Assembly (NCBI GenBank): GCA_029641185.1
Contig: JAPWGK010000007.1
Location: 930,001-994,000, forward strand
Source: Pseudofabraea citricarpa
Lineage: Eukaryota; Ascomycota; Leotiomycetes; Helotiales; Dermateaceae
Length of the DNA stretch: 64,000 nt
Direction: 5' to 3'
The translations under genes and the position numbers were made by a program. Under the pieces are notes generated by a model. It searched no databases. It worked only from the letters and a program-made list of their open reading frames with translations, and had not been told where the DNA came from. Shown here one piece after another: positions 11,026 through 22,679 of the stretch (position 1 is its first letter; each line of letters begins with the position of its first letter).

Positions 11026-12996
11026 CTATGTATCACCTACAGCTATCTTCAATTCTTCGACAATATTCATTCTGTCCTTTACCCCCCATTGCATAACCTT
11101 TTCCATGACTGCCTTGACTTTAAGGAGGTCTTGGCCTTTAGCAAGTAGGTACGCATCACAAAGCGACATGAAATATCCGACTTCGCCCTTGTTCTCGCCC
11201 TCTGTTATGGTTCCTGTCCAGTGCACGTATAAGTGGATCGCTTCTGTTGTGAAGGTCGAGGTGAAAGCAACATTTCTTCTCGTATCCTCTGCATCACCAG
11301 GCTGTGCTGTAGTATCCCGAATTCGCCGGAGGACATTCAACATCGTAGCACCATCACGGGAAGCCTGTATAATAGCATCTGCGGCTCTGCCCTTGGAGCC
11401 TTTGGCTTCGACGCATAGCCAAGGCAACATCAATTTGTTATCGGCATACAAGTTCTCTCTTCGGATTTTAGCGCGCACCTTCGAACTGAAATTATGCAAG
11501 TCAAGCCCGCAAGCCCAGTCCGGCCTTGGCGCCTTCACGTACGTATCAGTACGGGGGTCATCTTGTAAAAACGCTTGCCTTGGAACAGCGTCCGTTCTGA
11601 AGGAGGCATTGCTCAACTCAAGGGCAAGTGGATTTTCTGCAAGAAAGTCCTTGACAATAGGTTCCCACATGACCTTGAAGTACTGACCCTCATTTACCCA
11701 TCTGAACTTAGTCTTTGTCTTGTTGATGCTTTCAACGAAATCCAATGATGCTGGCTCGACTTCCGAAGGAACAGAGACGTTGATGATCGAGTGTTTCACT
11801 AGGTCCTCGACCCAAGCAGGCTTGCTAGGTGAATTCCACACACTAAATACGAGATGATCTTGCTGTATCTCATCGAGTAACTGGGCTCCTGTGGTTGGAG
11901 GGGCGTTCCGGTTCGGCATAGCCATGGCTGCTAAATTATGACTTGTTACTGGTGCAAAGCAGAATGGTTCCTTCCGTAAATCTTCGAGTGTTGGTAGCGA
12001 GTAACGACGCTGTAAAACTGGCAGTGCGTTATCTTCCCACAGAGACGACGCTCCGTGGTACTGAAAGATGGACTCTGCACCAGGTCTGCAATATGGCGGA
12101 AGTGGAGTTTCGTGATACAACAATAGTAGGACAATCGCTCCCTGATAATCAGGATTGGAGTGTGAAGATGTGTAATATGGTGGGGAGCGGGGTTTGTAGG
12201 ACGATAGTAGAATTAGCAGTAGATAAAGAGCGTCGTGATACTGAAGGTTAGACTCTGAATCAGACCTGCGATGTGGTGGAAGAAGTGCCTTGTGGTGTTT
12301 TAGTAGGAGATGTAGCGTCTTGTGACACCAAAGGCTATGATCTGAGTAAGGTCTGCGGTCTGGAAGAGGGCAGAGTTTGTAATGTTGCCGCAGCAGAGAG
12401 AGCGCGTCGTTGTATTGAGGCCCGGACCCTGAATGAGGTGGAGCGTACGACAGCGGTGATGAATCGTAGTATTGCTGCTGCAGATGGTGCTGTAGCAGAT
12501 ATCGCTGCAGCTGATATCGCTGTAGTAGATGTTGTTGGTTTTCTAAGCGCTTAGACAGCGCCCCACGAGACAGACTGCTGTTAGACTGACTGCTTGTATG
12601 TGAATCAGACGGTGGATATGCTGGGTATTGTTGAGAAGACGACGCCTCATGAGGCTGAGTGCCTAAGTCTAAATCTGACTCAAATATGTGATGTATCTTG
12701 AAGGAGTGCTGAGACTGAGGGTATGGTGATTTCTGGCTTGGTCCATTTGGGGGAGGAAAGAGCGCGGAAGGAGGACTTGCAGTTGAATATATAACCCGGC
12801 CTGGGTCGTGTTTTGATATCTTCCTGCTGCTAGACCTTGTGGCAGAGGATAAAGACCAGCGACGATCATGTTTCCTGGTCTTTGACAATATGTCGTGGGA
12901 ATCTGGAGGAATCTCATGGTCCAAGTCGTTTTCTTTGAAGTATGCGTTTATGTTCGACCTAGGTAGATCTGCTTCTCCGTCAGTAAGAGAATCCAT
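11026..12996 (-). CDS. PD-(D/E)XK nuclease-like fungal protein with degenerate repeat, 656 aa
   Basis: Intronless; the first ATG is at 12996 (a few codons upstream open only from GTG). The C-terminal half (about residues 400-656) resembles the fungal PD-(D/E)XK nuclease-like domain: an RPDWACGL motif giving the acidic residue, then LPWLCVEAKGSKG with the E-x-K pair, then a conserved C-terminal helix region. The N-terminal part is low complexity, rich in Ser, Pro, His, Tyr and Leu. From about residue 190 to 350 it holds some five degenerate units of about 30 residues, each roughly S-x-Y-x-x-A-L-x-LLL-x-x-H followed by a Pro/Arg-rich turn. Function is unknown. Similar genes are common and variable in filamentous fungi; I infer a DNA-associated role only from the nuclease fold. 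It faces ~900-bp flanks without genes. Confidence 0.75.
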   Translation of the reverse strand: MDSLTDGEADLPRSNINAYFKENDLDHEIPPDSHDILSKTRKHDRRWSLSSATRSSSRKISKHDPGRVIYSTASPPSALFPPPNGPSQKSPYPQSQHSFKIHHIFESDLDLGTQPHEASSSQQYPAYPPSDSHTSSQSNSSLSRGALSKRLENQQHLLQRYQLQRYLLQHHLQQQYYDSSPLSYAPPHSGSGPQYNDALSLLRQHYKLCPLPDRRPYSDHSLWCHKTLHLLLKHHKALLPPHRRSDSESNLQYHDALYLLLILLSSYKPRSPPYYTSSHSNPDYQGAIVLLLLYHETPLPPYCRPGAESIFQYHGASSLWEDNALPVLQRRYSLPTLEDLRKEPFCFAPVTSHNLAAMAMPNRNAPPTTGAQLLDEIQQDHLVFSVWNSPSKPAWVEDLVKHSIINVSVPSEVEPASLDFVESINKTKTKFRWVNEGQYFKVMWEPIVKDFLAENPLALELSNASFRTDAVPRQAFLQDDPRTDTYVKAPRPDWACGLDLHNFSSKVRAKIRRENLYADNKLMLPWLCVEAKGSKGRAADAIIQASRDGATMLNVLRRIRDTTAQPGDAEDTRRNVAFTSTFTTEAIHLYVHWTGTITEGENKGEVGYFMSLCDAYLLAKGQDLLKVKAVMEKVMQWGVKDRMNIVEELKIAVGDT

Positions 12997-13008
12997 TTTA
13001 CGCGACAC

Positions 13009-13912
13009 GCTGCTTGGCAGATATAGTCATAATCCGAGAAACGAAACGAGAATAAATACGAAACGAGGATAAAGATGGAAGTTGAGATTTACAACTAACA
13101 ATAAAGCTTCATTGTTTTAGGGTACAAACAGCAAGCCTTCTATGTTTTTCTCGATTGTGGGAACCCCTAGAAAGGTTATTTAAGCGAACCCAGGACTCCC
13201 CCTAAATTATTCAGGAAAGATTTTAGAAGGAGCCAACTGGACAGTATCTGGGGCGGTGAGTCAGGCAATGCTGTTTACAGTTATTTCAAGACTTTGTCCC
13301 TAGCTGCCTTATGCTCTGAGTGACCTGCTTTAGTCACTTGCTCAGTCTGTCAAGTATGCCAGGTGTCAGGTACTTCCGAAGGATCATCTATACCAAACAT
13401 GCCATATTTCCAGTCAATATTATCAGCTGCAGCATTGAGTAGTTTTGTGTTGAGTTTTTGATATCAAAAATCTACCTATTCCGTAATCTAGCTCGTTATT
13501 CAACTCCTCCTATGTAACAACATCACCAAAAAAGAAACCCCAATCCCTCGCCCCAGAAACCTAAACCTGCAGGAACTACATTGCAATCAGTCCCATTTGC
13601 ATTATGGGAAAACAGACGATTATTGCCACCTGCAGCGACTAGTTGATGTGCCTGGAAGCCATCTTTGCAAAAGGGAGGCATAATCGAAAGATGCAGAGGA
13701 TGATTCTGCGGTACCGTTGACCCTCTTCTTCAGAGAAAAGCGGCAAAAGAAACGGCGAAAAGAAAGGCCAAGGAGGAAATCCCAAACGAACACCTTCCAA
13801 ACGAACACCTCCCATAAAAAACCGCCCAAGAAAAACCGCCCAAGAAAAATCGCCCAGGAAAAACCAGCCAGGAAAAAAGACCACCCAACCCAAAACTCCA
13901 CCTCATCCCAGC
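13009..13912. other. Intergenic between nuclease-like and SprT-like genes
   Basis: About 900 bp. It includes the promoter side of the nuclease-like gene and the 3' flank of the SprT-like gene. A small 14-bp repeat lies at 13817-13872. The frames over that repeat encode aromatic low-complexity peptides and are not supported as genes. Confidence 0.5.
13817..13872. repeat. 14-bp tandem repeat, four copies
   Basis: Two exact units of AAAAACCGCCCAAG are followed by two variants (AAAAATCGCCCAGG and AAAAACCAGCCAGG). The block lies about 40 bp beyond the stop of the SprT-like gene, probably in its 3' UTR. Confidence 0.9.
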
Positions 13913-14689
13913 TCACGAAGTAGCAGAAACAATATTCCCATGCTCATCCTCCTCCAGGTTCAGCTCAGCCAGCGAGAGAGTCAAGGAATCCAGCCCAGCA
14001 CCAGACGTCTCAACCTCAAGATTCAAAGCACGATGCCTACCAAGACTAATCCCCAACGCGAGTCTACTATGTGCAAAATTCTCCATAGCGAGCGCGCAGC
14101 GCTGCCAGGTCTCACCATGGCCCGTACAGCCATGAGATTTAAAGTCCCTGGAGGAGCAAGCCGGACAGCCACAGACATAGACGGCGATGAAAGCGTGCAG
14201 CATCTCATGGAGGAGTGTACCGACATAGCCCCTGAGAGTCTGGCCATGCTGCTGGTAGACCGAGATATCGCTGATGATGTTGTGCGGGCCGCGGCCAGGG
14301 CAGTTGCGGATATCTGAAGCCATGCCAAAGGCGCTGCGCCCGAACCTGTCCCACTCGTCGGTGTTCCGGAAGAAGACGAACTTCCAGGAGCACCTCCCGC
14401 GGGCGAGGGCGCCGCTGAAGAAGATGCGGTTGAAGTGGTTGAAGTACGGCTTCAGCTGCAGGTCGAAGGCCTCGTCGTCGTCGTCGTGCCGCTCCGTGTC
14501 GTCGAGTCCCTTGTCGAGGAATTGGTCGATCTCGAAGACTAGGTGGCTCGCGTCTGAGAGGTTCTGCTCCAGCTTCTCCAGCACTTCCTCGTAGCTGTGT
14601 GCTAGGGGCCTCCATTCTCCTGGCGGTCTATCGGTCGGTGGGATCGAGTAGCAGGGCGAGGGCGAGGGCGAGGGCGAGGGCGATCCCAT
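13913..14689 (-). CDS. SprT-like zinc metalloprotease domain protein, about 258 aa
   Basis: I start at the ATG at 14689 (MGSPSPSP); an in-frame ATG at 14869 would add 60 residues that look like translated leader. The core has LKPYFNHFNRIFFSGAL, a SprT-family entry motif, then the zinc-protease motif HEMLH in the segment GTLLHEMLHAF, and a downstream GHGETW that supplies the third zinc-binding His. Between them lies a Cys cluster, CGCPAC, which may bind another metal. SprT-like proteins such as Spartan/Wss1 cleave DNA-protein crosslinks; many fungal members are uncharacterised, and no ubiquitin- or PCNA-binding motif is evident here. The N-terminus includes a Ser-Pro repeat from a GAGGGC-type hexamer. 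Intronless. Confidence 0.8.
   Translation of the reverse strand: MGSPSPSPSPSPCYSIPPTDRPPGEWRPLAHSYEEVLEKLEQNLSDASHLVFEIDQFLDKGLDDTERHDDDDEAFDLQLKPYFNHFNRIFFSGALARGRCSWKFVFFRNTDEWDRFGRSAFGMASDIRNCPGRGPHNIISDISVYQQHGQTLRGYVGTLLHEMLHAFIAVYVCGCPACSSRDFKSHGCTGHGETWQRCALAMENFAHSRLALGISLGRHRALNLEVETSGAGLDSLTLSLAELNLEEDEHGNIVSATS
14653..14682. repeat. Hexanucleotide repeat AGGGCG x5 inside the SprT-like gene
   Basis: Five exact AGGGCG units encode the Ser-Pro repeat just after the chosen start codon. Such a repeat can change length by replication slippage without breaking the frame. Confidence 0.9.
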
Positions 14690-16315
14690 CTTCCTTTCCT
14701 GGGGAAGCTGAGGAGAAATGACATGTCTGTTTACTACTTGGGTGGATGTGCTTGAACTCGACAGGTGTCGAAGAACTAAGTAGTAGGTTGCCGAATTCAC
14801 TCCTTCCCATTTAACTAGTGTCTTTAGAAAAAGCTGTGTGTACCCTAGCGTGTAGAGTTGAGCAGCCATAAAAACTAGCCGCTAGGGCTAGGAAGCAAAG
14901 TTCTTTCCTTAACTAGCAGCGCAAAACTTTTAATGCTAGCGTGACGACTCCTGGGCCGGCGAGAAACTAACAAGAGACGGCCAGCGCCGATTGAATTGAG
15001 ACAAAGAGAGATTGTTAAAAACTACAGGTGTAGATAATGCAAAGATAAATGCGTATATATATAGCATCATTGTTCATCGATCAAAGCCATTGTTTCCAAG
15101 AAGGATACTACCAAAATACAAGGGCAACAAATAACGGCACTCGTGTAGACAGCCAACTCACATGAAACAATCTCTACCCCCAAAAGAAAATCGAGAGAAA
15201 GGAAAAAGAAAAAAAAGGGGAAAAAAGGAGGGAGAAGAAGTTACGCGAGCAACCCAACCAACCAACAAGCGACAGAGCCATCTCAACCAATCAACCAACG
15301 ACCGCGAAATTCACCGATAGAGTAAGTAAGAAAACATTTCAAACCCCATCTGCAAAAAAAAGAAAACTCAGCAGCAACTTATGTCATGCACAACCCTAAT
15401 CCAATTCCTTCCTACCTGTTTTCCCTTCTTCTTCTTTTTTCGATTCGATTCGTTTCTTTCCATTATCGACTCCCTCCTTGCGCCCTGACCCCTGCACCTG
15501 CCTCCTTGACCGAGCAAGGGAAGACGAAAAATCACAGAGACGAGTGAGCGAGTGAGTGAGTGAACCGGACCGGACCGGTAACAGCAAGGACTTCTTGCGA
15601 TACCGCATCTCGGCGCCTAGAACGAGAGTGAGGTACCTAGGCATCTCTATGTGGGTAGATGCTGGACAGTTGGTGGTTAGTGAGGCGATTCTATCCCCGA
15701 ATACTACTACCTACGTAAGCAATCTCGCATCAAGTCAAGCCACGCACTTACCTATAGGTACCTATCCTCCATCCTCCAGCTTCAGTTCCTCAGGTGCCTC
15801 ATCCATCACGTAAGAAGTAAGCAAACAAAGCCCAAGGAGGAAATCTCCACCGCATCCTCACATCTCAAGGGCTATTTAGGTATGGCATTAACGACATAAG
15901 AAAACCACATGGACAATTGCAAACAGACAAATAGAGTCAAATCTCTTCCATGTGAGCTTCATCGAGTTCATCTTCTTATTTCATTATCAATCATGACGAG
16001 AAGAACTTCAGCTACGGAAATCTCATCTCGTATCTCTCCCCCGATCTCGTGTACAAAGAAAAAAGCAAAAAGAAAGTATTCAACTTTTCTTTCGCGCGTG
16101 CCCAAGTTTTAAAACCCTTTTACGTGTGTGTGGACTGGTATCTCTTCCCATGTAAAGCATAAAAAAACGCCAGATTGTTTCATCTCCCAGAACCCCGCCG
16201 CCTGCAAACGAAATGCCCATGATGAGTTTTGACCGTCCCGCAATGCTGTCAAGATGACAAAGAAAAGAAAAGAAAAACCCTGTAAGTAAAACGCCGTGTC
16301 CCCGTATCCAGTCGC
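14690..16315. other. Intergenic, 1.6 kb, no gene seen
   Basis: The SprT-like promoter side and the 3' flank of the ELL gene. It holds several homopurine and A-rich tracts (for example 15185-15235). No protein frame of convincing composition or RNA gene is seen. Confidence 0.5.
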
Positions 16316-18702
16316 TTAAAAGTATGCGCGGTAATCAATGGAGCCGCCATTGGTGACGGGTCTCCAGTCGGCCCCCTCTGTTCGCTTCGTGTTGAGTCCT
16401 GCTGCCCTCAATCCCTCCATCAACTCCGTCTTGATTCTGCTCAATCGATCATGCATATCTCGGAGATTCTCTTCCTTGTCGGGGTCGTGAACTCGTAAGG
16501 CTGACAATTCGCCGTGCAACTCAATGTACTTCGGATAGTACATCTTGTACTTGCGAGCTAGATCCGTAAGCTTCTGAGCGTTGGCCAAGTCGGCGGGCAA
16601 GCAATAAGAAGCCTTGGATGAGCCGGTGGAGGAAGATGAAGAGATGCTGCTCGACTTCTGGCGCTTTGGTGCTGGCTGAGAAGAGCTGGTTGAAGAGTTT
16701 CCGGAAGGAACTTGGCGCCGGATATCATCCTCGTGCTTGCGCTTTGGCTTGGCTGCTGGTGCATCAAATGGCGAATTGAAAGATGAGTTGCGTCCATTGG
16801 ATCCGGAATCGTTCTCGAACTCGGAGGCATTGGTGGGAGGAGATGATGCAAGCGGAGAGGACTTCTGTGGAGATGTGCCCTTCGACTTGTGAGGTGCGGC
16901 CGAGTAGTGAGTTGATCGTGATGAGTTGTTGGCCTCGGACAAGCGGTGGTTTGGCAAATCCTTCTTGACCTTCTTGCTGAGAGGGACATTGCTCGAATCG
17001 CTAGTCTCAATCTCGTCATCGCGAGCTCTCTTCTTGATCGGCTTGGGTGCTGGCTTTCGTGGAGCAACGATCACGACGTCCCCTGCTTCCTCATCTGAAT
17101 CCTCGATAAATTGAGAGGACAAAGCCTTGGTCTTTTCCTTCTCTACTGGTGCCTTGGTCTTCTTTGGTGCTGGTTTAGCAGATGGCTTAGGACCAGTCTT
17201 GGAGAGAAGTCGCTTTGCCTGAGCCTCGCGCTCGCTTGTCTTCTTCGTCTTGGGAGCAGGCGGTTGGGATGCTGACCGAGCCATACTCTCGCCACCCTTC
17301 ACACGTGAGACTTGGCTGCCCTCCAAAGTATCGTCGTCGTTTCCTCCAGGAGTATCACGGCCAGAACCTTCAGCTTGAGAAACGTTGATCTTGGGTGGTT
17401 TGGCGGTGCCGGTTGCGATCTTGGCCTGAAGCTTAGAAAGGCACTTTCCGGTACCTCTCTCCTCGCGTGGTAGTAGCCTATCCCACTGTGGCTCAGAAAC
17501 CCCCATTCGTGCCTTGTCATATTGGCGGACGGCGTTGTCGATGACCTTTTGGCGATCCTCGCTGGAGTCGTATTGGAAGTTCCATACGTCAAGCTCCTTC
17601 CAGAAATTCTTGCGCAACTCCCATTTTCCCGTGGAACTGTTGAGGTCGGCAACCTTTTCCAGTGAAAGGCGGATGTCGTGGTCGCTGCCGTCTACCTTCT
17701 CTTGAATCGTAGACTGGCTCATGGGTGCAAGGGCAAGCAGGTGGATGTATGGCCGGCGGTTTGCCTTGGCCTGTGTGGCCTGTTGTTCGGACAGAGGCAC
17801 CGATGTGGGTGCGAGTGATGGAGAGCCTACGCCGGAGAGGGCAGGGCTGGTTGGCATTGATCTCGTCGTTTCGGTGAGACCGCGGTTCTGCGAGAGGAAT
17901 TTGTTCTTGTTGGTAGCCTTTGCAGGCTGACCTCGCTTGCCGGGTAGAGGAAGCCCTTCCTTGATGTACTTGGTCCTGTTGAAGAGTCAGTCAGGGTCCG
18001 AGGCAGTTCTCACGCGGGTACTTACGTGTTTCCCGCCTTCTTTGCGTTCTCCGTCGCCAGTGCTCCTTGCAAAGCAGCCAGAGCTGCATCGGTGGGTGCG
18101 GCCGTGCTGTTCGCGGCTTTGGCAGCAGCAGGTTCGGTCGCAGGGCCGGGACGAGGCTTTGGCTTGAGGGTGACACCGAGCATGGCCGCAAAGGCTGGGT
18201 AGGGCTTTGGTTGTACCCTAATTATCTTCATAGGAACATCCTTCTTGGATTGCGTGGTGGGCGCCATTTCGGTTGAAGGTGCGGATTTGTACAACTCGTG
18301 GGTAAAAGGGTCTTGTGAGGAAGAAAGGTGTTGCGTTTTAGAGCCATAAATAATTCTCTGGAATACGTGTGCGTGTTAGCTAGAGTTTGCGTGGTCTTGC
18401 TATTGTTGTTTTGACTGGTATTGTGCTGCTATTGTAGCGTGGGTATTCACCCAAACTAACAATAGGAACGGGACAGCTAGGGAAACGGCCGAGTGAATCA
18501 AAATAGGTCAATCTCTTACCGGACTCTCTCCCAGCGACAATTGAATGGGTTTATTCTCCTGCACACATCTAATCATGTCTTCGATCATACTGTCGGACAA
18601 GGTGAGGCCGAAGGCCATCGGGACGGCTGAGCCATGCTTGGAGGAGGACTCCCTCTCGGTCCTCAGCTCCAAGCCCGACTCGGGAATAATGAGGGACGGC
18701 AT
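16316..18702 (-). CDS. ell1: RNA polymerase II elongation factor ELL, 724 aa
   Basis: Three exons: 18520-18702, 18026-18357 and 16316-17975, phases 0 and 2, all consistent. The N-terminal ELL domain spans exons 1-3: MPSLIIPESGLEL, then MAFGLTLSDSMIEDMIRC with a QLSLGESP end, and further on YIHLLALAPMSQSTIQEKVDG. A long Ser/Lys/Pro-rich disordered linker with basic patches follows (about residues 350-600). The C-terminus holds the occludin/ELL homology domain: YKMYYPKYIELHGEL and LRDMHDRLSRIKTEL. ELL suppresses transient Pol II pausing and works with EAF-type partners in the nucleus. The last lysine- and serine-rich part is unlike its neighbours in composition but typical of the family. The symbol follows the fission yeast name. 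Confidence 0.9.
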
Positions 18703-19373
18703 TGCGAGGGAAGATGGTTCGTCTGAGGGAGGAGGAGGGGAAGTCGTCGACGAGGTGAGGATTTCTGGGAGATCCGGCGTCCAGTCCTGTCACCGTTCTG
18801 GTGACGTTCAATGTCTAGCTTGGCTGCATGAAGGGTCCATTTATAAGTAGGAAATATACGAGTGAATCGAAGCGGCGAGCGAGTGACTGTGGGATGATTC
18901 GGAGGGTTGGGGCTGCTGTGAATGTGCAGTCGGAGCAGGAGGACGGCAACAGCACAGGAGAGTTGGTGACAGCAGAGATGCTGGAGGGAGAGGGAGAGTG
19001 AAGGTAGGTAGGATGAGGGGATCTTTGTGATCAAGTCTCACTTGGACGAGGCGAGGCGTCCGTCCAGCGCTCAGACTAACTCTCGTAAGTGGTGAGCTAG
19101 ACCTTTCTGGTAGGCTGAACTCGGGATAGACTGGATAGCAGCATGCCAGACCAGACCAGACCAGGGTGTGTGGTTGATAGGGTGCGAGGGTGTGAGGTGT
19201 GAGGTGTGAGTGAGGGTGTTAGGATGTAGGGTAGCGGACCCGGGATGGATGGATGGTCGACGAGTGGAGTCAGCGTCTACCGTTAGTTGTTGTACGATTC
19301 CAGGTGACGGGGAAGTTTAGGCTTCGGAGCACTGGTGGTTGTGGTTCAGGTTCAGGTTCGGGTTCAGGGCTCC

Positions 19374-19401
19374 GGGGGGGAGGGGGGAGGGGGGAGGGGG
19401 G
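19374..19401. repeat. G-run block, G-quadruplex-capable
   Basis: Four consecutive runs of six to seven guanines separated by single adenines on the plus strand. By the usual G3+N1-7 rule this can fold as a G-quadruplex. It lies about 670 bp upstream of the ELL start, on the non-template strand relative to the HNH side. Confidence 0.85.
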
Positions 19402-20235
19402 AGAGTGAGAGTGAGGGAGGGAGAGAGTGATTGAGTTGGAGAATGTTTGCGTGCGTGAGTGAGTCTTTGTCTTTGTCTTTGTTGTTGGAAAAAGATCAAA
19501 CGGGCGGGTAGGGCAGAAACAAAAGGTAAGAGAGGTAACAATCAAATCAATGTAAGTGTGAATGTGATGTGATTGACGATGCTGTGGGTTAAAGAAGAAG
19601 AGAGAGATGCCGCGTGGTGGGGTTTTTGGTATTGGCTGGACAGTGGTAGTGTAGTGAGCCCATGAGCCCATGAGCCCTGGAGCCCAACGACAGCATTATT
19701 ACTGTGCAGAGTGCATTCAGTTGTCTCTCTCTTTCTCTCTCTCTCTTCCTTTCAGCTTCTTCTTTCAGCAAAGGGCATTCCATCCCCACCTCCACTACCA
19801 CCACCATCATCACCATCAACACAACTTCCACCACCCACACACACACTCTCTCTGCCTACCTATTCTTGTAGTACAGGATGAGTTGTACGGAAGTACCAGC
19901 AGCAATCAATCAAGCAATCAATCAACCCCAACCAACCAATCTGTGCTTCTCTTCTCTTCTTCTGGTCATACACAACTCGTCGCATAAGCACCATCATCAC
20001 CGCTGCAGTACTTTCATCTCAACTCGTGATTAATCCAACACACAATTAGAACAATCAAGACTCGAGGCGGAGCGGACGGACGGCCAGGGCGCTCGAAAAG
20101 GGTGGTCCACTGGTCCTACGGCGGGCGGGCACAGGGCACTCGCTGGGCAGTGGGCAGTGGGCAGTGGTCGGTGGGCACAGGGCAGTGGGTATACGGAATC
20201 GGGAGCCCAGCCCACCACTACTGTCCACTGTCCAC

Positions 20236-20258
20236 TGTCCTGTCCTGTCCTGTCCTGT
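20236..20258. repeat. TGTCC pentanucleotide repeat
   Basis: About four to five TGTCC units, preceded by three copies of a related CTGTCCA motif. Simple sequence, no gene. Confidence 0.8.
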
Positions 20259-22679
20259 CTCCAGTCCAGCGCCCACTCGCTCTGCCGGTGTGCGTTGGCT
20301 GTTGGTTGGCGGCCCCTTGGCCCCATGCCGACGCAATATATTTTCTGTCCAGCAGTGAGGTGAATTCAGCCTCTGAGCCCGGCGCCTGTGTGAGTCTGTG
20401 AGAGTGATTGAGTGGGTGTGCGATTGATTGAGTGTGTGTATGTGTGTTGTATGTGTTGTATATGTACCGCAGGCAAAAAGGAAAGTCAAACAAACAATGA
20501 CCTGGTCTCATGATTGACTTTGGTCGTCATCGTTCTTTTTCTCTTCTTCGCGCGCTCTGCTCAGTGCTCAGCATGCACCCACCAGCCAACCTCACGGCCA
20601 CGGCCACGGCCCCCCAAGACTCTCAGGCTCTCTCAGGCTCTCTCAGCATATGCCACCATGCCACCATCTCATCCCACCTTCACACACCTTTTCTTCTTTC
20701 TTCTTTTCCTTTTCTGTGGTCTAGCCACCATCCTGAGCCACTGACACACCGACAATACCTGATTCTCGGTAACCCCCCTCCGACTGAGAGCACTAGAAGG
20801 CAAGGCGTGCTCCCATTTCCCACCGGCGCATCCCCAAAGACGATCCGGCAGCCAGCGAGTCTTCGCTTATGCTGAACCATCCGTGTCGTGTATCATCGAG
20901 AAAGTCAAAAGGCGGAATGAATACTCCTAATTCTTGACAGCCAGAGAGGTCCAGAGGCCTAGAGGGAATCGCTGGCCGCTTTTAATTTTCCGATTCTAAA
21001 CTTTACCCGCGGACAAGATGCTTTTTTCTTATTTGACAAGTTGCTAGTGCCTGTGTGCCTTCAAGCAACGACAAAGGCATAGATGAGTGAATGCTTTCCA
21101 GCAATGCAAAGCAGAGCAACTCCAAGCCAGCCAATATCTCCTACTGTTTCCCATCCATCCATAGACTGACTGACGTACTTATCGATGGCTCTGAAGTCTG
21201 AACTGACTGCAACCTGTTTCACACCCGTTCCTCTCTCCCTCTCCCAGCCACCGCATTTTTTCACGCATGCTGATCCGGGGAAGGCGAGGGAGAGAGAGAG
21301 AGAGGTAGGACGGTTGCTGAGCCTTGCATGAGGATGGATCGAGAGACTCAACGTGTAACCCAGCGGCCAACGTTCGTAGCACAGACAGAGCCACCGCTTG
21401 AAAGATAGGACACACGCACGAATCGCATGAACTGCTGAACCCCTCAGCCATGGTTCAGAGGAGAGGTCTGAACTTGCTTCTGGCGGCTGGAGTCTGGAAT
21501 CCGGATTCCCACCCTCGCACGCCGCTGGCTGTACTTGGGATTTTTCCGAGACGGGTAATAACAAAGCTAGAGACGGCCGGCCAAGAAGCAGCGAACGCGT
21601 GCGCTGCACCGCAACACATCTTGCATACACACGCCTGCACGTCGATAGCCGTCTCTAAAAAAGGACTCTGTGATGTATCCTTCCTCCCTCCTGCTCCTGG
21701 CCATTTCTGCAACTCAGCTGCCACCAGATAGAGTTGCTATTTGTTTTCAGGTGCTTGGCTGTTGCTGTATTTACCTTCCGTTCCTGAGTTGGACAATCCT
21801 GAGATGGATCGCATCCCTGACTCCGATCTAGACGAGATGTCCCAATAGGATTTGGTGATTTCATCTGTGCTTCGACATCCGGTGTCACACGCACAGATGC
21901 ATTTCCTCTGCTAGCCGATAGTATCAGATTCGGGGAACGAAACGGCAGCCAGAAGACGACGGCGACGGCGGCGGCGAGCGAGTCTCTCATCGCATCCCAC
22001 CTCGCATACATCCTCATTATTGTGATTCCGCTTGGGGTTCCGGAGTATCTCGACGGCCATCTGGTCGAGTCGAACCTGTCGAGACTCGAAAGACGACGGC
22101 GGGCGTGGGGGTTTTCAGAAGCCGAGAATCCTGCGGTCGCTCGAAGCGGCAACTCTCATGAAAAGAAGCTTACTCTGCCGCCCTCGATGAGGTGAGCAAT
22201 AACTGCAATCGACCGGCCAGTGTCATCGTCTCACTCAGCCCGGCTCAAGTTGATGGTTGATGGGACTGTACTGTACTGTACAGTAATAAGTCGAGGGTTG
22301 ACAGCTGACCCACCGCCGGTTCATGGAAGAAGCTCGCCGTCCGTCCTGTCCCGTCGTCCAACTCCACGTCCCGCCCGCTCGCCCACTTATTACGGTACTG
22401 TAGGTAGGCAGACCTTTCAGACCTGGGGTCGGTGAAGAGTCAAGAACTCCAGATGTTCGACGCATGCAACGATCATGATGATTTGATGGTGTGACATGTT
22501 GATCTCTTTTTCCTCTCCATCCTCATCATCCATTGCGGTTGGTCCCTCTGGATCCTCGTCCTCTTCGGTACTTACTCCTACCTTCTCTCCAACTTCTCGC
22601 TCGCGTAAATAAAGTTTAAGAGGTATTAGATTCCGAAGAGTATAGGAAGACTATTTTCTGTTCGATACATAAGAGATAT

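Noticed and set aside
12997..13008. Extension of the nuclease-like frame to 13008
   Set aside because: It opens by GTG only; the first ATG is at 12996.
13620..13916. Aromatic frame just after the SprT-like stop
   Set aside because: It arises from reading the 14-bp AAAAACCGCCCAAG repeat in reverse and is probably 3' UTR.
21061..22152. Two long minus-strand frames (189 and 165 codons)
   Set aside because: Low-complexity composition with many rare-type residues and no family signal; they overlap simple repeats.
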